A DNA stretch of 28,221 nucleotides from Saprospiraceae bacterium. Lineage in GTDB: Bacteria > Bacteroidota > Bacteroidia > Chitinophagales > Saprospiraceae. The stretch spans positions 1 through 28,221 of the forward strand of contig JADKCF010000025.1 in the NCBI GenBank assembly GCA_016714765.1, in the 5' to 3' direction. Positions 1 to 8,583 of the stretch are shown in pieces (position 1 is the first letter of the stretch; every line of letters begins with the position of its first letter). The translations under genes and the position numbers were made by a program. The notes under the pieces are model-generated. The model was not told where the DNA came from and ran no database searches. It saw nothing but the letters and a program-made list of their open reading frames with translations.

Positions 1-629
1 GGTTTTAGTAATTCCTTTTCCAACCATTCCCACTGAGCAATACCTAATAAGGTCGAATCTGTGTTTTGATGTGGGAAATAATCCAGGGGGTAAAAATATT
101 TGTCTACATGATGTAACTCACCTCTGTATTTTCTCAAGTCATCCCGAAATGTCCTTGTATCCAACAAGATTATTTGCAAAGCTTTACCATGGATTTGGAA
201 CTGATATGATGTATATATGCCCTCATGCTGTCGTCTTTCACTATCTGCAGGTTCATTAAAAAAATTCAGGAAGAGATCTTTGGATTCTTTTTTGTGTGGG
301 TAGTGCCTGCCGGTATCATTCGACCCATAGTCATGGTCGTCCCATGTGGCAAGGACTTTTGTAGATGTTTTAAGCGCCTGGTACTCGCTTTTTGCTGCTA
401 ATCGATCGTATTTAGCTTTTAGTTCAGACATCTCATAGGTATCACCATAGATATTGTCTCCCAGGTATATAAAATAATCAGGCTTTATATCTGCTATTTT
501 CTGCAATATAGGCTGAGCTTCTGTTTCATGACCGCAAGAACCAAATGCGATGACGGTCTTTAGTCTGGATGGCTGACCGAAGGACTTTTGTTGAATTAGT
601 ATGATAAGAAGAATCAGGAGATATCTCAT
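1..629 (-). CDS. PhoD-like alkaline phosphatase family protein, partial (C-terminus beyond left edge)
   Basis: Only the first 209 or so residues are in the window; the frame is open to base 1. The protein starts with a short hydrophobic signal peptide (about residues 1-18, ending SFG before QP) and is probably exported. The metallophosphatase core follows: FGSCGH at 29-34, GDNIYGD at 57-63, WDDHDYG at 96-102 and DTRTFR near 157. This series of metal-binding motifs is typical of the PhoD/alkaline phosphatase D family, which hydrolyses phosphate mono- or diesters in the periplasm or at the cell surface. The ATG at 629 lies 4 nt after the stop of the upstream M42 peptidase gene, so the two are very likely co-transcribed with pyrE. 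The substrate cannot be told from sequence. Confidence 0.85.
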   Translation of the reverse strand, partial: MRYLLILLIILIQQKSFGQPSRLKTVIAFGSCGHETEAQPILQKIADIKPDYFIYLGDNIYGDTYEMSELKAKYDRLAAKSEYQALKTSTKVLATWDDHDYGSNDTGRHYPHKKESKDLFLNFFNEPADSERRQHEGIYTSYQFQIHGKALQIILLDTRTFRDDLRKYRGELHHVDKYFYPLDYFPHQNTDSTLLGIAQWEWLEKELLK

Positions 630-633
630 GATA

Positions 634-1713
634 CTAGAAATATTTAAAACTTTGACCTGCTTTTATACTGAGTAAAGACTCGTAAATAAGTTTTATGACG
701 CCCTCAACATCTTTCTCATGTGCCATTTCTACAGTAGTGTGCATATATCTGAGTGGCAATGAAATCAAAACTGATGGTACACCTCCATTGCTGTACGCAA
801 ATGCGTCAGTATCAGTGCCTGTACTCCTGCTGGCAGCAGCTCTCTGAAAATCAATTTTCTTTTTTTCGGCCACTTCTATGATTTGTTCGAGGAGCAGATT
901 ATGGACTGCAGGAGCATAAGTCAGACTGGGCCCTAAACCACATTTAGTATCCCCTTGAATTTTGTTGTTTACAAGTGGTGTGCTGGTGTCATGGGTTACA
1001 TCCGTTATGATGGCTACATGAGGCTTAATGGTGTTGGCGATCATTTCAGCACCTCTGAGACCTATTTCTTCCTGCACAGCATTGACAATATAGAGAGAGT
1101 AGGGTAGTTTCTTTTTCTTTTCCTTGAGCATTCTGGCCACTTCTGCTATACAAAATCCCCCCAGGCGATTGTCCAGGGCTCTCCCGCAGTAGTATATTTG
1201 GTTGAGTTTAAACAACTCATCCTGAAAGGTAATGACACTACCCACATGTATACCCATTTCTAAAACCGCAGCCTTGTCTTTAGCGCCGACATCCACAAAA
1301 ATATTCTCCATGGTGGGAGACAGATTTTCATCCTTGCCTCTGCGTGTATGAATGGCAGGCCAGCCAAAGACGCCTTTGACGATGCCTTTTTTGGTATGTA
1401 TATTGACCCTCATGGAAGGTGCGATGATGTGATCAGAACCGCCATTGCGAATTACCTGTATAAAACCATTGTCTGCAATATAGTTGACATACCAGGATAT
1501 CTCATCTGCATGAGCTTCAATCACCACACGGTAATCCTGACCCGGATTGATGACACCATAGGCAGACCCATAATTATCAAGGTGCCATTCATCCACGTAT
1601 GGCTTGATGTAGTTGAGCCATATTTTTTGTCCCGGCGTTTCGAAACCGGTTGGGGAAGCATTATTTAGATATGAGTATAGAAACTCTTCAGATTTTTTAT
1701 TTAGTGCACTCAT
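634..1713 (-). CDS. M42 family metallopeptidase (glutamyl aminopeptidase / endoglucanase-M type)
   Basis: 359 residues, the usual size for family M42, which are cytosolic dinuclear-metal aminopeptidases that form large tetrahedral particles and trim peptides. Ligand motifs are in the expected order: EAHADE with H68 and D70; GRALDNRLGG with bridging D181; VQEEIG with catalytic E215 and metal-binding E216; ITDVTHD with D238; and the C-terminal H325 in LRYMHT. There is no signal peptide. The ATG at 1713 gives MSALNKKSEEF. The gene sits between pyrE (31 nt upstream) and a PhoD-like phosphatase (4 nt downstream), forming a minus-strand operon of unrelated metabolic functions. Family assignment is firm; peptide specificity is unknown. 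Confidence 0.93.
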   Translation of the reverse strand: MSALNKKSEEFLYSYLNNASPTGFETPGQKIWLNYIKPYVDEWHLDNYGSAYGVINPGQDYRVVIEAHADEISWYVNYIADNGFIQVIRNGGSDHIIAPSMRVNIHTKKGIVKGVFGWPAIHTRRGKDENLSPTMENIFVDVGAKDKAAVLEMGIHVGSVITFQDELFKLNQIYYCGRALDNRLGGFCIAEVARMLKEKKKKLPYSLYIVNAVQEEIGLRGAEMIANTIKPHVAIITDVTHDTSTPLVNNKIQGDTKCGLGPSLTYAPAVHNLLLEQIIEVAEKKKIDFQRAAASRSTGTDTDAFAYSNGGVPSVLISLPLRYMHTTVEMAHEKDVEGVIKLIYESLLSIKAGQSFKYF

Positions 1714-1744
1714 TCAAAATATTTATTCGGTATGGAATGTTTGT

Positions 1745-2386
1745 TTATTTTTTACAATGCAGCTGATACCAATTTTCAGGGTCACTATTCCAAAGTGAAA
1801 GTGTTTTTTCTTCTTCTTCTGAAATATATTGTGTAGCCCTGGCTTGATCCAGCAATGCGTTATAATTGGACAAAGAAAGATATTTACAATGTGAATTCCT
1901 AAAATTTTCTTTGGCTTTTTGAAAACAATAATCAAATATAGCAAGCACCCCGAGTATTTCATGGCCTTCATTACGCAGGATTTCTACGACTTCCAGTGAG
2001 CTGCCACCTGTAGAAATAAGGTCTTCGACGACTATTACCCTGGATTCTTTTTTAATATCACCTTCTATTTGGTTTTTTCTGCCATGGCCTTTAGGTGCTG
2101 ACCTGACATAACAAAATGGCAGATCGAGGTAGTCAGCCATCAAGGCACCATGGGCAATACCTGCCGTAGCTACGCCTGCTATAATATCCGCTTTTCCCAG
2201 GGAAAGAGACAAAGCTGCCATCGCCTTTTTTATTTCAGTTCTGACTTCAGGGTAAGACAGTGTAATTCTGTTATCACAATAAATAGGTGACCGCATTCCT
2301 GACGCCCAGGTAAAAGGATTTTGTGGACTTAATTTAATTGCTTTAATTTGCAGGAGTTTTTGTGCGATCAGATTTTCAGTATTCAT
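1745..2386 (-). CDS. pyrE: Orotate phosphoribosyltransferase
   Basis: 213 residues, normal for OPRTase, which joins orotate to PRPP to make orotidine monophosphate in de novo pyrimidine synthesis in the cytoplasm. The PRPP-binding signature VIVVEDLISTGGSS lies at 117-130. The N-terminal WASGMRSPIYCDNR (27-40) is the conserved orotate-binding stretch, and SAPKGHGRKNQIEG (96-109) is the mobile catalytic loop. GVATAGIAHGA (71-81) is the conserved core strand and loop. The ATG at 2386 is 12 nt from the start of the divergent Nudix gene. A minus-strand TAAATTTG -7 box at 2408-2415 falls inside the Nudix coding region and would give a leader of about 15 nt. It leads the operon pyrE - M42 peptidase - phoD-like. 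Confidence 0.96.
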   Translation of the reverse strand: MNTENLIAQKLLQIKAIKLSPQNPFTWASGMRSPIYCDNRITLSYPEVRTEIKKAMAALSLSLGKADIIAGVATAGIAHGALMADYLDLPFCYVRSAPKGHGRKNQIEGDIKKESRVIVVEDLISTGGSSLEVVEILRNEGHEILGVLAIFDYCFQKAKENFRNSHCKYLSLSNYNALLDQARATQYISEEEEKTLSLWNSDPENWYQLHCKK

Positions 2387-2398
2387 CTTAATTTTTTA

Positions 2399-3070
2399 AT
2401 GAAGCCACAAATTTATAAAATTTATATTAACGAAGTAGAAGTCATTTTGAAACCTTCTGCTGATGTTACGCTGGAAGAAACAGTGGCTTCAGGTAGTGTA
2501 GTCGTTAAATATACCGGAAACAAAAAACATTTGCTCGATTATATCAACATCCTTGAGAAATCAATAAAATCAGAAAAGCTGATTATACATTTTGATAATT
2601 TTGAAAAACTAAAGATCGATTTTAAGTCCCATTTTTCTGAAATAGAAGCAGGTGGAGGACTGGTAAAGAATGAAAAAAATGAATATCTTTTTATTTTCAG
2701 ACGGGGATCATGGGATTTGCCCAAAGGAAAAATAGAGTCCAGTGAGACTAAAAGAGAGGCAACTCTTAGAGAAATTACTGAGGAAACAGGTATTAAAAAA
2801 ATGACTGTGATAAAAAAACTTATGGTAACACGTCATACTTACAGAAGTAATGTGGGCAAAAGGATCATTAAAAAATCGCATTGGTATCTGATCGAAGCTA
2901 AAAAACAAGCACCTGTTCCACAGGCTACTGAAGACATTGAAAGAGCGGACTGGATGACTCTGGAACGTTTTTTTAGCAAAAAGCGACAAGTGTACCCCAA
3001 TATCCTGGAAGTTCTGCACACACAGGACACCCAGGAATTGATAAATAAGGTTCAGATTCGAATAAAATGA
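2399..3070 (+). CDS. Nudix hydrolase with an extra N-terminal domain
   Basis: The Nudix box is complete: G110, E116, then REITEETGI at 124-132, matching GX5EX7REUXEEXGU with its metal-binding glutamates. The hydrolase fold covers about residues 84-205. Nudix enzymes hydrolyse nucleoside diphosphates linked to another group; the substrate here is unknown. Residues 1-80 form a separate, lysine-rich segment without a motif I recognise. I chose ATG 2399 (MKPQIYKIYINEVEV) over the in-frame upstream codon at 2348 because the longer version would begin inside the putative promoter and overlap pyrE on the other strand. Length is then 223 residues. The stop is 6 nt before mtgA, so the two are probably co-transcribed. 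Confidence 0.88.
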   Translation: MKPQIYKIYINEVEVILKPSADVTLEETVASGSVVVKYTGNKKHLLDYINILEKSIKSEKLIIHFDNFEKLKIDFKSHFSEIEAGGGLVKNEKNEYLFIFRRGSWDLPKGKIESSETKREATLREITEETGIKKMTVIKKLMVTRHTYRSNVGKRIIKKSHWYLIEAKKQAPVPQATEDIERADWMTLERFFSKKRQVYPNILEVLHTQDTQELINKVQIRIK

Positions 3071-3076
3071 TAATCT

Positions 3077-3823
3077 ATGGCCTTTGATCTTAATCGGATG
3101 AAGTTGTTGGTTGTCGCATATTACAAAGATGTGATAGTCGGAGGTGTTTTGTTTTCAGTTTGTTGGGTATTATTGTACAATTGGGTAGCACCTCCTCTGA
3201 CTGTCCAAATGATCACACGTAGTATCCTGGATGAAGGTAGTCTGAAATATACGTATACACCATATGCTAAAATCTCTCCTTATGTGAAAGTTTGTGCTAT
3301 GGCTTCGGAGGACCAGAATCTGCCTTTTCATAGTGGTATGGATATAGCAGCCATACAGAAAGCTATGCATGTCAATAGAAAGGGACGCAAGATTTTCGGT
3401 GCCAGTACCATCTCACAGCAAGTGGCAAAAAACGTATTTTTGTTTCCGCAGCGCTCGTATATCAGAAAAGCTTTGGAATTGTATTTTACTTTTTGGATCG
3501 AAACCCTTTGGACTAAGGAAAAAATACTGGAGATGTACCTGAATGTTGCAGAAACAGGGACATTGACTTTTGGCGTGGACTGTGCTGCTCAGAAGTACTT
3601 CAGAAAATCAGCCGCCCAATTGTCTCTCAAGGAATCTGCAGCTATCGTTTCCGTATTGCCTAATCCAAGAAAATATAATGCCGCCAATCCCGGAAGATAT
3701 GTGGCAGACAGGCAGAATGAGATTGTACAGCTGTTTTATTCACTCGATGGAGTACAGTATCTCAGAGAATTATATGTCAGGGCTGACAAATCACTATATG
3801 ATTTCAGAAAGTATAAGAGATAA
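3077..3823 (+). CDS. mtgA: Monofunctional biosynthetic peptidoglycan transglycosylase
   Basis: 248 residues with a single N-terminal membrane anchor (about 18-45) and one GT51 domain, and no transpeptidase domain. This fits MtgA, which polymerises lipid II into glycan strands on the outer face of the inner membrane. Motifs in order: SEDQNLPFHSGMD with catalytic E78; GASTISQQVAKNVFL at 108-122; IETLWTKEKILEMYLNVAE at 141-159 with the second key glutamate E152; and VLPNPRKYNAANPG near 193-206. The ATG at 3077 follows the Nudix stop by 6 nt. A later in-frame methionine at residue 8 is possible but would not change the domain. Confidence 0.93.
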   Translation: MAFDLNRMKLLVVAYYKDVIVGGVLFSVCWVLLYNWVAPPLTVQMITRSILDEGSLKYTYTPYAKISPYVKVCAMASEDQNLPFHSGMDIAAIQKAMHVNRKGRKIFGASTISQQVAKNVFLFPQRSYIRKALELYFTFWIETLWTKEKILEMYLNVAETGTLTFGVDCAAQKYFRKSAAQLSLKESAAIVSVLPNPRKYNAANPGRYVADRQNEIVQLFYSLDGVQYLRELYVRADKSLYDFRKYKR

Positions 3824-3926
3824 ATAAAGGATCGGTTTTATCTATAGAATATACTGGTAAAGTGCCATATCAGGTGTTTCCATCCATTCCCAATGTTTAT
3901 GTTAAATGAATTTATTATATACTTTA

Positions 3927-3957
3927 TTTTTTTATAAGGATAAGATAAGTATTTTTG
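3927..3957 (+). promoter_or_regulatory. Promoter, Bacteroidetes type, for the TerB-like gene
   Basis: A perfect -7 box TATTTTTG lies at 3950-3957 (consensus TAnnTTTG). A TTTT at 3927-3930, 19 nt upstream, is a partial match to the TTTG -33 box. Transcription would start near 3964, giving a leader of about 20 nt. Placed by eye. Confidence 0.5.
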
Positions 3958-3983
3958 CGCCATAATAGAAAATTAGATTGATC

Positions 3984-4460
3984 ATGTTGGAGCATTTTAA
4001 TATTTTAAGTGAGGAAGAAAAAGTAGTATTGACGGATGCAGTACCACTTATTGCTGTTTTGATAGCAGGAGCCGATGGGAAATTTGAGCCGGAAGAACTA
4101 GATTGGGCAGATAAGGTTACGCATATCAGAACCTATAAAATGAAAGGCGATATGCAGGAGTTTTATCGGGAAGTCGATAAGACTTTTATGGAAAAATTAA
4201 ATTATTTTATGGATAGTTTGCCGGCAGGAGTAGAAGAGAGGAACCGTGTCATCTCTGAGCGCTTATCAGGTATAAACCATATCATGGCCAAAATTGATCC
4301 TGCTACAGGTGCAAAATTATATAAGAGTTTTGTCTCTTTTGCCGAACATATTGCCAAAGCCTCCGGCGGTGTGATGGGCTTTTTTAGTGTAAGCAAGGAA
4401 GAAGCAAATCTTGTTTCACTCCCTATGATCACTCCAGTAATATTCAAAGACGACGAATAA
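3984..4460 (+). CDS. TerB-like hypothetical protein
   Basis: 158 residues, helical and acidic, without signal peptide or membrane segment. The stretch at 21-45 (PLIAVLIAGADGKFEPEEL and following) resembles the first helix pair of TerB/DjlA-N-like domains, where a G-x-D-G loop with acidic residues follows a hydrophobic helix. The C-terminal part (FAEHIAKASGGVMG and following) repeats this pattern, again as in TerB-like proteins, some of which bind metal or take part in stress responses. The role here is unknown. ATG 3984 is preferred over the in-frame TTG at 3978 because it is 26 nt after the -7 box and is the common start codon. It has its own promoter, so it is probably monocistronic. Confidence 0.6.
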   Translation: MLEHFNILSEEEKVVLTDAVPLIAVLIAGADGKFEPEELDWADKVTHIRTYKMKGDMQEFYREVDKTFMEKLNYFMDSLPAGVEERNRVISERLSGINHIMAKIDPATGAKLYKSFVSFAEHIAKASGGVMGFFSVSKEEANLVSLPMITPVIFKDDE

Positions 4461-4617
4461 GAATAAATTTTAATACATTCAATTCAAGCCTTTTACTGTA
4501 AGTTGCTGTTTGTGAGTATTGTAAATATTTAGTTATTTATACATATATATGTATCAGCTATCCTCTTAAATTTCAACTTAGTATTGTATTGCCGATATAG
4601 CAACAAAAGTCCTGGAA

Positions 4618-4625
4618 TAATTTTG
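4618..4625 (+). promoter_or_regulatory. Possible -7 box for the TonB-dependent receptor
   Basis: TAATTTTG matches TAnnTTTG exactly and would give a leader of about 50 nt before the ATG at 4684. I see no good -33 box at the right distance, so support is partial. The rest of 4461-4683 holds nothing recognisable. Confidence 0.3.
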
Positions 4626-4683
4626 TATTTATAGCGCCTATTTATTAAAAAATAAATAACTTTAAGTCATCAATATACAAGTT

Positions 4684-6958
4684 ATGCATAGGTATTTTTT
4701 CACAACTCTTATTCTTGCGTTTTTTGTAATCCATCCAATATACGCCCAACAAAAAGCTATTATTGTCAAAGATAAAAAAAATGGTGATCCCTTGCTTGGA
4801 GTCAATATTTCTCATGACGACACAGGATACACTACAGACCCACAAGGTATGTTTCTGCTTAATGTTGACAAATTTCCTGTCCGGATTGTAATTTCTTATA
4901 TAGGATACAATAGCGTCCATGAAAGCTATAACTCCATTAACCAGATTCCCGAATTCATTTATATGGAGGAAACCCAGACAGAGCTGGACGTGGTCACTGT
5001 CACGGGAGCCAAATATGAACAAAATATTACGCGCTCCACTGTTTCAGTTGATATAATAAAGCCTGATTTACTTAGAAGTGTCAATGCTGTGGGATCAGAT
5101 AAAATCCTGAATAAAGTACCAGGTGTGCAAATTCTGGACGGTCAGGCAAATATCCGTGGCGGCTCGGGATACTCGTACGGTGCCGGAAGCAGGGTAATGC
5201 TTCTGCTAGATGGTGTACCGGCACTACAGCCTGATGCTGGGTTCCCCAACTGGAATGATATACCGATAGAAAATCTCTCTCAAATAGAAATTCTGAAAGG
5301 TGCTGCTTCGACATTGTATGGTTCAGCAGCACTCAATGGGATCATCAATTTTAGGTCTTCCTATGCCAAATCTGAACCTGAAACCAGGATTTCTGCTTCC
5401 ACATCTGTTTTTTTATCTCCGAAAGATAAAGCAAAAAAATGGTGGGGTGATACGCTCAGGTACGAAAGCAATATCTCATTTGTGCACAAGCAGAAGTTTA
5501 ATAAACTGGATCTGATTGCAAGCGGCATGTTCAACAGGTTGGAAGGATTTAATCAGTTTACTACTGAAAAACGTGGGCGGGGCAATGTCAACATGAGATA
5601 TCAAGTGACAGATAGACTTTCTTTCCAGTTAGGCTTACTGGCCAATATAGGTCAAAGCAGCAGCTTCTTTTTATGGTCCAATCCCGGATCAGGTGCCATG
5701 CGCCCTTTGAATGGTACCGTATCTGACAGGACTGCTAATCGTTTTTATGTGGACCCGTCAGTGACATATATCGATGCCAAATCCAATAAACATAAATTAA
5801 TGGCGAGAACAATTTATGTCAATAATAAAAATAACACCAATCAGTCCAATAAATCACTTAATCAGTATACCGAATATCAGTTTCAACGCAATTTTGAAGA
5901 CCAGAAACTTATACTTACTGCGGGAGCTGTAGGAGCCTGGAGTAAGTCAGATTCTCAGATACTGGGTGATACCACATTTTATTCAGAAAACTATGCGGCT
6001 TATCTCCAATTAGACAAAACCTGGGAGATAAACTGACCATTGCTGGCGGCTTGAGATATGAAAATGTAGGACAAAAAGCCCTGAATTTTTCCTTGGGGAT
6101 ACCATCCCTGGAGGTAAAGCATCAGACTCCCAGCTTATCGGCAGGCTTTCTGCCAATTATAAATTGTATGAGTATACTTCTGTAAGAGCTTCCTTTGGCC
6201 AAGGCTACAGGTATCCGACTTTGACTGAACGATTTGTAACAACTACCTTTGGTGACTTTTCTATTTTTGCAAACCCATCACTCAAGCCTGAGTATGGATG
6301 GTCATCCGAACTTGGTCTAAAACAAGGTCTCAAGATAGGCGGTTTTGAAGGTTTTATAGATGCTGCAGCTTTTATCTCGGAGTATGAAGACATGATTGAA
6401 TTCACTTTTGTATTTGAGCCTACGAGGATTGGTTTTCAGCCTCAAAATGTGGGAAATACAAGGATTGCCGGATATGAATTGGGCATTATGGGTAAACAAA
6501 ACATCTTTGGAGTGCCTGTCAATATTTTTGGGGGATACACCTATATTAATCCGATCTATAAAAATTATGGTAGCTCTGCACAAGTTCGTAACAGTGTATC
6601 CGAACCAATCAATATATTGAAATATAGGTCAAAACATCAATTCAAGATGGACGTCGAAGCGAAAATATGGAAATTTAAATGTGGTATTTCGCTGCAAAAA
6701 GTAAGTCACGTTATAAATGTGGACAGGGCCTTCGAATCAGTTCCACCTGTCAGCGTTGATCTTTTTGGTATTGGCATTTATCGGGATGTCAACAATAAAG
6801 GTTATAATCTCCTGGACAGCAGATTAGGCTTTGAGTGGGGAGATTTTGTTATAACAGGTCTTGTAAACAACATTCTCAATAGTGAATATACAAATAGACC
6901 CGCATTAATCGAAGCCCCCAGAAATGTCGCCTTGCGCATAGATTACAAACTTAACTGA
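4684..6958 (+). CDS. TonB-dependent outer-membrane receptor, reading frame broken twice
   Basis: The signal peptide is at about 1-21 (ending IYA before QQ), followed by a CarboxypepD_reg-like domain (about 22-98), the plug (about 100-215, with LNKVPGVQILDGQANIRGG and IEILKGAASTLYGS), and a beta-barrel ending in LRIDYKLN. Such receptors import substrates such as siderophores, vitamin B12 or oligomers across the outer membrane using TonB. The frame from 4684 stops at 6036, but continues one base back as NLGDKLTIAGGLRYENVGQ. It shifts again between about 6089 and 6105 to GDTIPGGK and then SANYKLYEYTSVRASFGQGY. Each shift equals one missing base, near AAAA at 6016-6019 and in the T/G runs around 6088-6100. 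Correcting both gives about 758 residues, normal for the family. No SusD follows; a phosphoesterase gene starts 14 nt downstream. The substrate is unknown. Confidence 0.88.
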
Positions 6959-6972
6959 AAGAAATCCTTAAA

Positions 6973-7704
6973 ATGAAAATTTGCCTGATCACTGATTTGC
7001 ATATCGACAGTGTAGGAGAAAGTCCGCTTTCAGTAGATACTAGAAATAACTTCGTTTCTGTACTGGAAAAAGTGAAAGAAACTCCTTTTGATTTATTGAT
7101 ACTGGCAGGAGATCTGTGCCATAAAAAAGGAGATCAGGCTATCTATAATTGGATATATCAATCTTTACCTGCAGGAATACCTTGTAATGTTATAGCTGGA
7201 AATCACGATGATGCTGTCATTATGGCCTCAGTCTTTAATTTACAATCATCTCTGGAAGGCACAGAATTATTTTATAGTGTAGTTTCTGATGGTACCCGAC
7301 TGATTTTTTTGGATACCTCATCAGGGATGATGTCAGACGTACAGTTTCAATGGCTTAAAAATCAGATTGAACGGAGTGGTGATGAGGTCTATATATTTAT
7401 GCACCACCCACCGCTGATTTCATATTCTTACCATATGGAACCCAAATACAGCTTTCAACAAATGGAAAAATTTGAGACGCTCTGTCAAAATTTTCCTGAT
7501 AAGGTTTTTAATATTTTTACAGGCCATTATCACATAGAGAGGTTTGTGAGTAAATCCAATATGAGGGTATTCATTACTCCATCTACATTTGTTCAGATAG
7601 ACCCCAATCAAACTGATTTTAGACCTTACAATACGCTGATTGGATACCGCGAAATCAACATATTAGATAGCGACTGTTTTTACACCAATGTTATCTATTG
7701 TTGA
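6973..7704 (+). CDS. Calcineurin-like metallophosphoesterase (CpdA/Icc-like)
   Basis: 243 residues carrying all dimetal phosphoesterase motifs: D8-x-H10 in LITDLHID, GD at 46-47 (LAGDLCH), GNHDD at 76-80, MHHPP at 143-147 and GHYH at 184-187. The order and spacing are those of class III cyclic nucleotide phosphodiesterases and relatives. Substrates in this superfamily range from cAMP to phosphodiesters and UDP-sugars, so none is assigned. There is no signal peptide, so it should be cytoplasmic. The ATG at 6973 lies 14 nt after the TonB receptor stop, which suggests co-transcription and possible processing of an imported phosphorylated compound; that link is inference. Confidence 0.85.
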   Translation: MKICLITDLHIDSVGESPLSVDTRNNFVSVLEKVKETPFDLLILAGDLCHKKGDQAIYNWIYQSLPAGIPCNVIAGNHDDAVIMASVFNLQSSLEGTELFYSVVSDGTRLIFLDTSSGMMSDVQFQWLKNQIERSGDEVYIFMHHPPLISYSYHMEPKYSFQQMEKFETLCQNFPDKVFNIFTGHYHIERFVSKSNMRVFITPSTFVQIDPNQTDFRPYNTLIGYREINILDSDCFYTNVIYC

Positions 7705-8022
7705 GATTTCAGTTTAAAATTTTATTAAGGTATATGGACGAACTAAGGGTAGGGGACTTCATGTGGGTAAAAAAAATGAGACCGGTCTAATTCCCCTTGA
7801 ACCGGTCTCGAGTAACAATTTGCTTAAGTATTCCTTAAATAAATCTGAACTGCTTACCTTATGTCCAATACCATGCCAAAAGACAATCTGAAGTAAGAAT
7901 AAAACTTAAAAAATCATATTAATTATATTCATCAGATATAAAGTATAGTATAAACAGTTAAATTTATATAAACTTTAATTGCATATTAAAAATAAAAATA
8001 TATCCCTTGCGCAGTTGTACCA
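7705..8022. other. Intergenic region, no gene seen
   Basis: 318 bases, very AT-rich after 7860. Apart from the hairpin at 7778-7809, which works as a terminator on the minus strand, I see no open frame with family resemblance, no tRNA and no repeat. Confidence 0.6.
7769..7809 (-). terminator. Rho-independent terminator, minus strand
   Basis: A perfect 9-bp stem (GAGACCGGT at 7778-7786 with ACCGGTCTC at 7801-7809) encloses a 14-nt loop. On the minus strand it is followed by one base and then eight T (7776 down to 7769). The plus strand has no T-run after the stem. It probably ends the transcript of the unknown gene at 8023-8491, about 215 nt upstream on that strand. Confidence 0.65.
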
Positions 8023-8491
8023 TTAATTGCACCCATCCACGGTGTCAATAATGCTTTTACACGCTACAAAGATGATTTCCCTGCCCACCACGGTGACAAA
8101 ATTTTCATCATCCTGCTGTATACTATCTTCCACCATAGCCAGTAGATCCTCCTGTCTGTAATTTCGAAAAAGATGTCTAAAATTTTGAGAAGTTTTTTGT
8201 TGCAGCTTCATTGAATATATTCCAGTTGGCTTCTTCAGCCTTTTCAAGTTCTTTACCTCTGACAATGAGGTTTTTGCCCAACACCGATTTAGCAGAAAAA
8301 TAGATCACAGTAGTGAGGTATTCCATGAGCGCTTGTTCTTCGTTAGTGAGTAAAGTATAGTTTTCCTGGTCGATGAATGCCACAAGATCAGGTTGTTCGA
8401 CGGCCATTGTTTTTAGGTCTGAAAAATAGTTTTTTTCGTCGGCATAGCTATCCAGCAATGTGTCAATGATGTTTTCTGAAATAATTGTCAT
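8023..8491 (-). CDS. Hypothetical protein, reading frame broken once
   Basis: I do not recognise the family. The start at 8491 gives MTIISENIIDTLLDSYADEK and runs to a stop at 8177. The frame one base forward then continues as SQNFRHLFRNYRQEDLLAMV and ends at 8023 with TVDGCN. Removing one A from the A6 run near 8192-8198 joins the halves as EAATKTSQNFRHLF, giving about 155 residues. The joined protein is acidic and helical, with no signal peptide or membrane segment. A -7 box lies at 8522-8529 and a terminator downstream at 7769-7809, so it looks like a single-gene unit divergent from the ketoacyl synthase. A real frameshift is possible, but the continuous helical pattern argues for a sequence error. 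Confidence 0.6.
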
Positions 8492-8521
8492 TATAAAATT
8501 CTATATTTTTCGATTGAATGA

Positions 8522-8529
8522 CAAAAGTA
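8522..8529 (-). promoter_or_regulatory. -7 box for the unknown minus-strand gene
   Basis: On the minus strand TACTTTTG matches TAnnTTTG exactly, about 30 nt before the ATG at 8491. The -33 region is weak (GTCA at the expected place). Confidence 0.4.
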
Positions 8530-8583
8530 TCATTTTTAGACTTACTTTTGACCTAAATACTTAATAAATACCAATATTGTACC

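Noticed and set aside
1348..1668. Open frames on the opposite strand of the M42 gene, and similar shadow frames elsewhere
   Set aside because: They lie fully within well-supported genes and show no family motifs.
2348..2398. Longer Nudix start at 2348
   Set aside because: It would lie at the -7 box of the gene's own promoter and overlap pyrE; ATG 2399 fits both.
6016..6105. Programmed ribosomal frameshifting in the TonB receptor
   Set aside because: Two shifts in one gene plus similar breaks in four unrelated genes point to a common technical cause; no conserved slippery-site and pseudoknot arrangement is evident.
7778..7809. Hairpin as terminator of the plus-strand phosphoesterase gene
   Set aside because: There is no T-run after the stem on the plus strand; the T8 run is on the minus strand.
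7705..8022. A tRNA or small gene in the AT-rich gap
   Set aside because: No cloverleaf, no T-loop sequence and no credible open frame.
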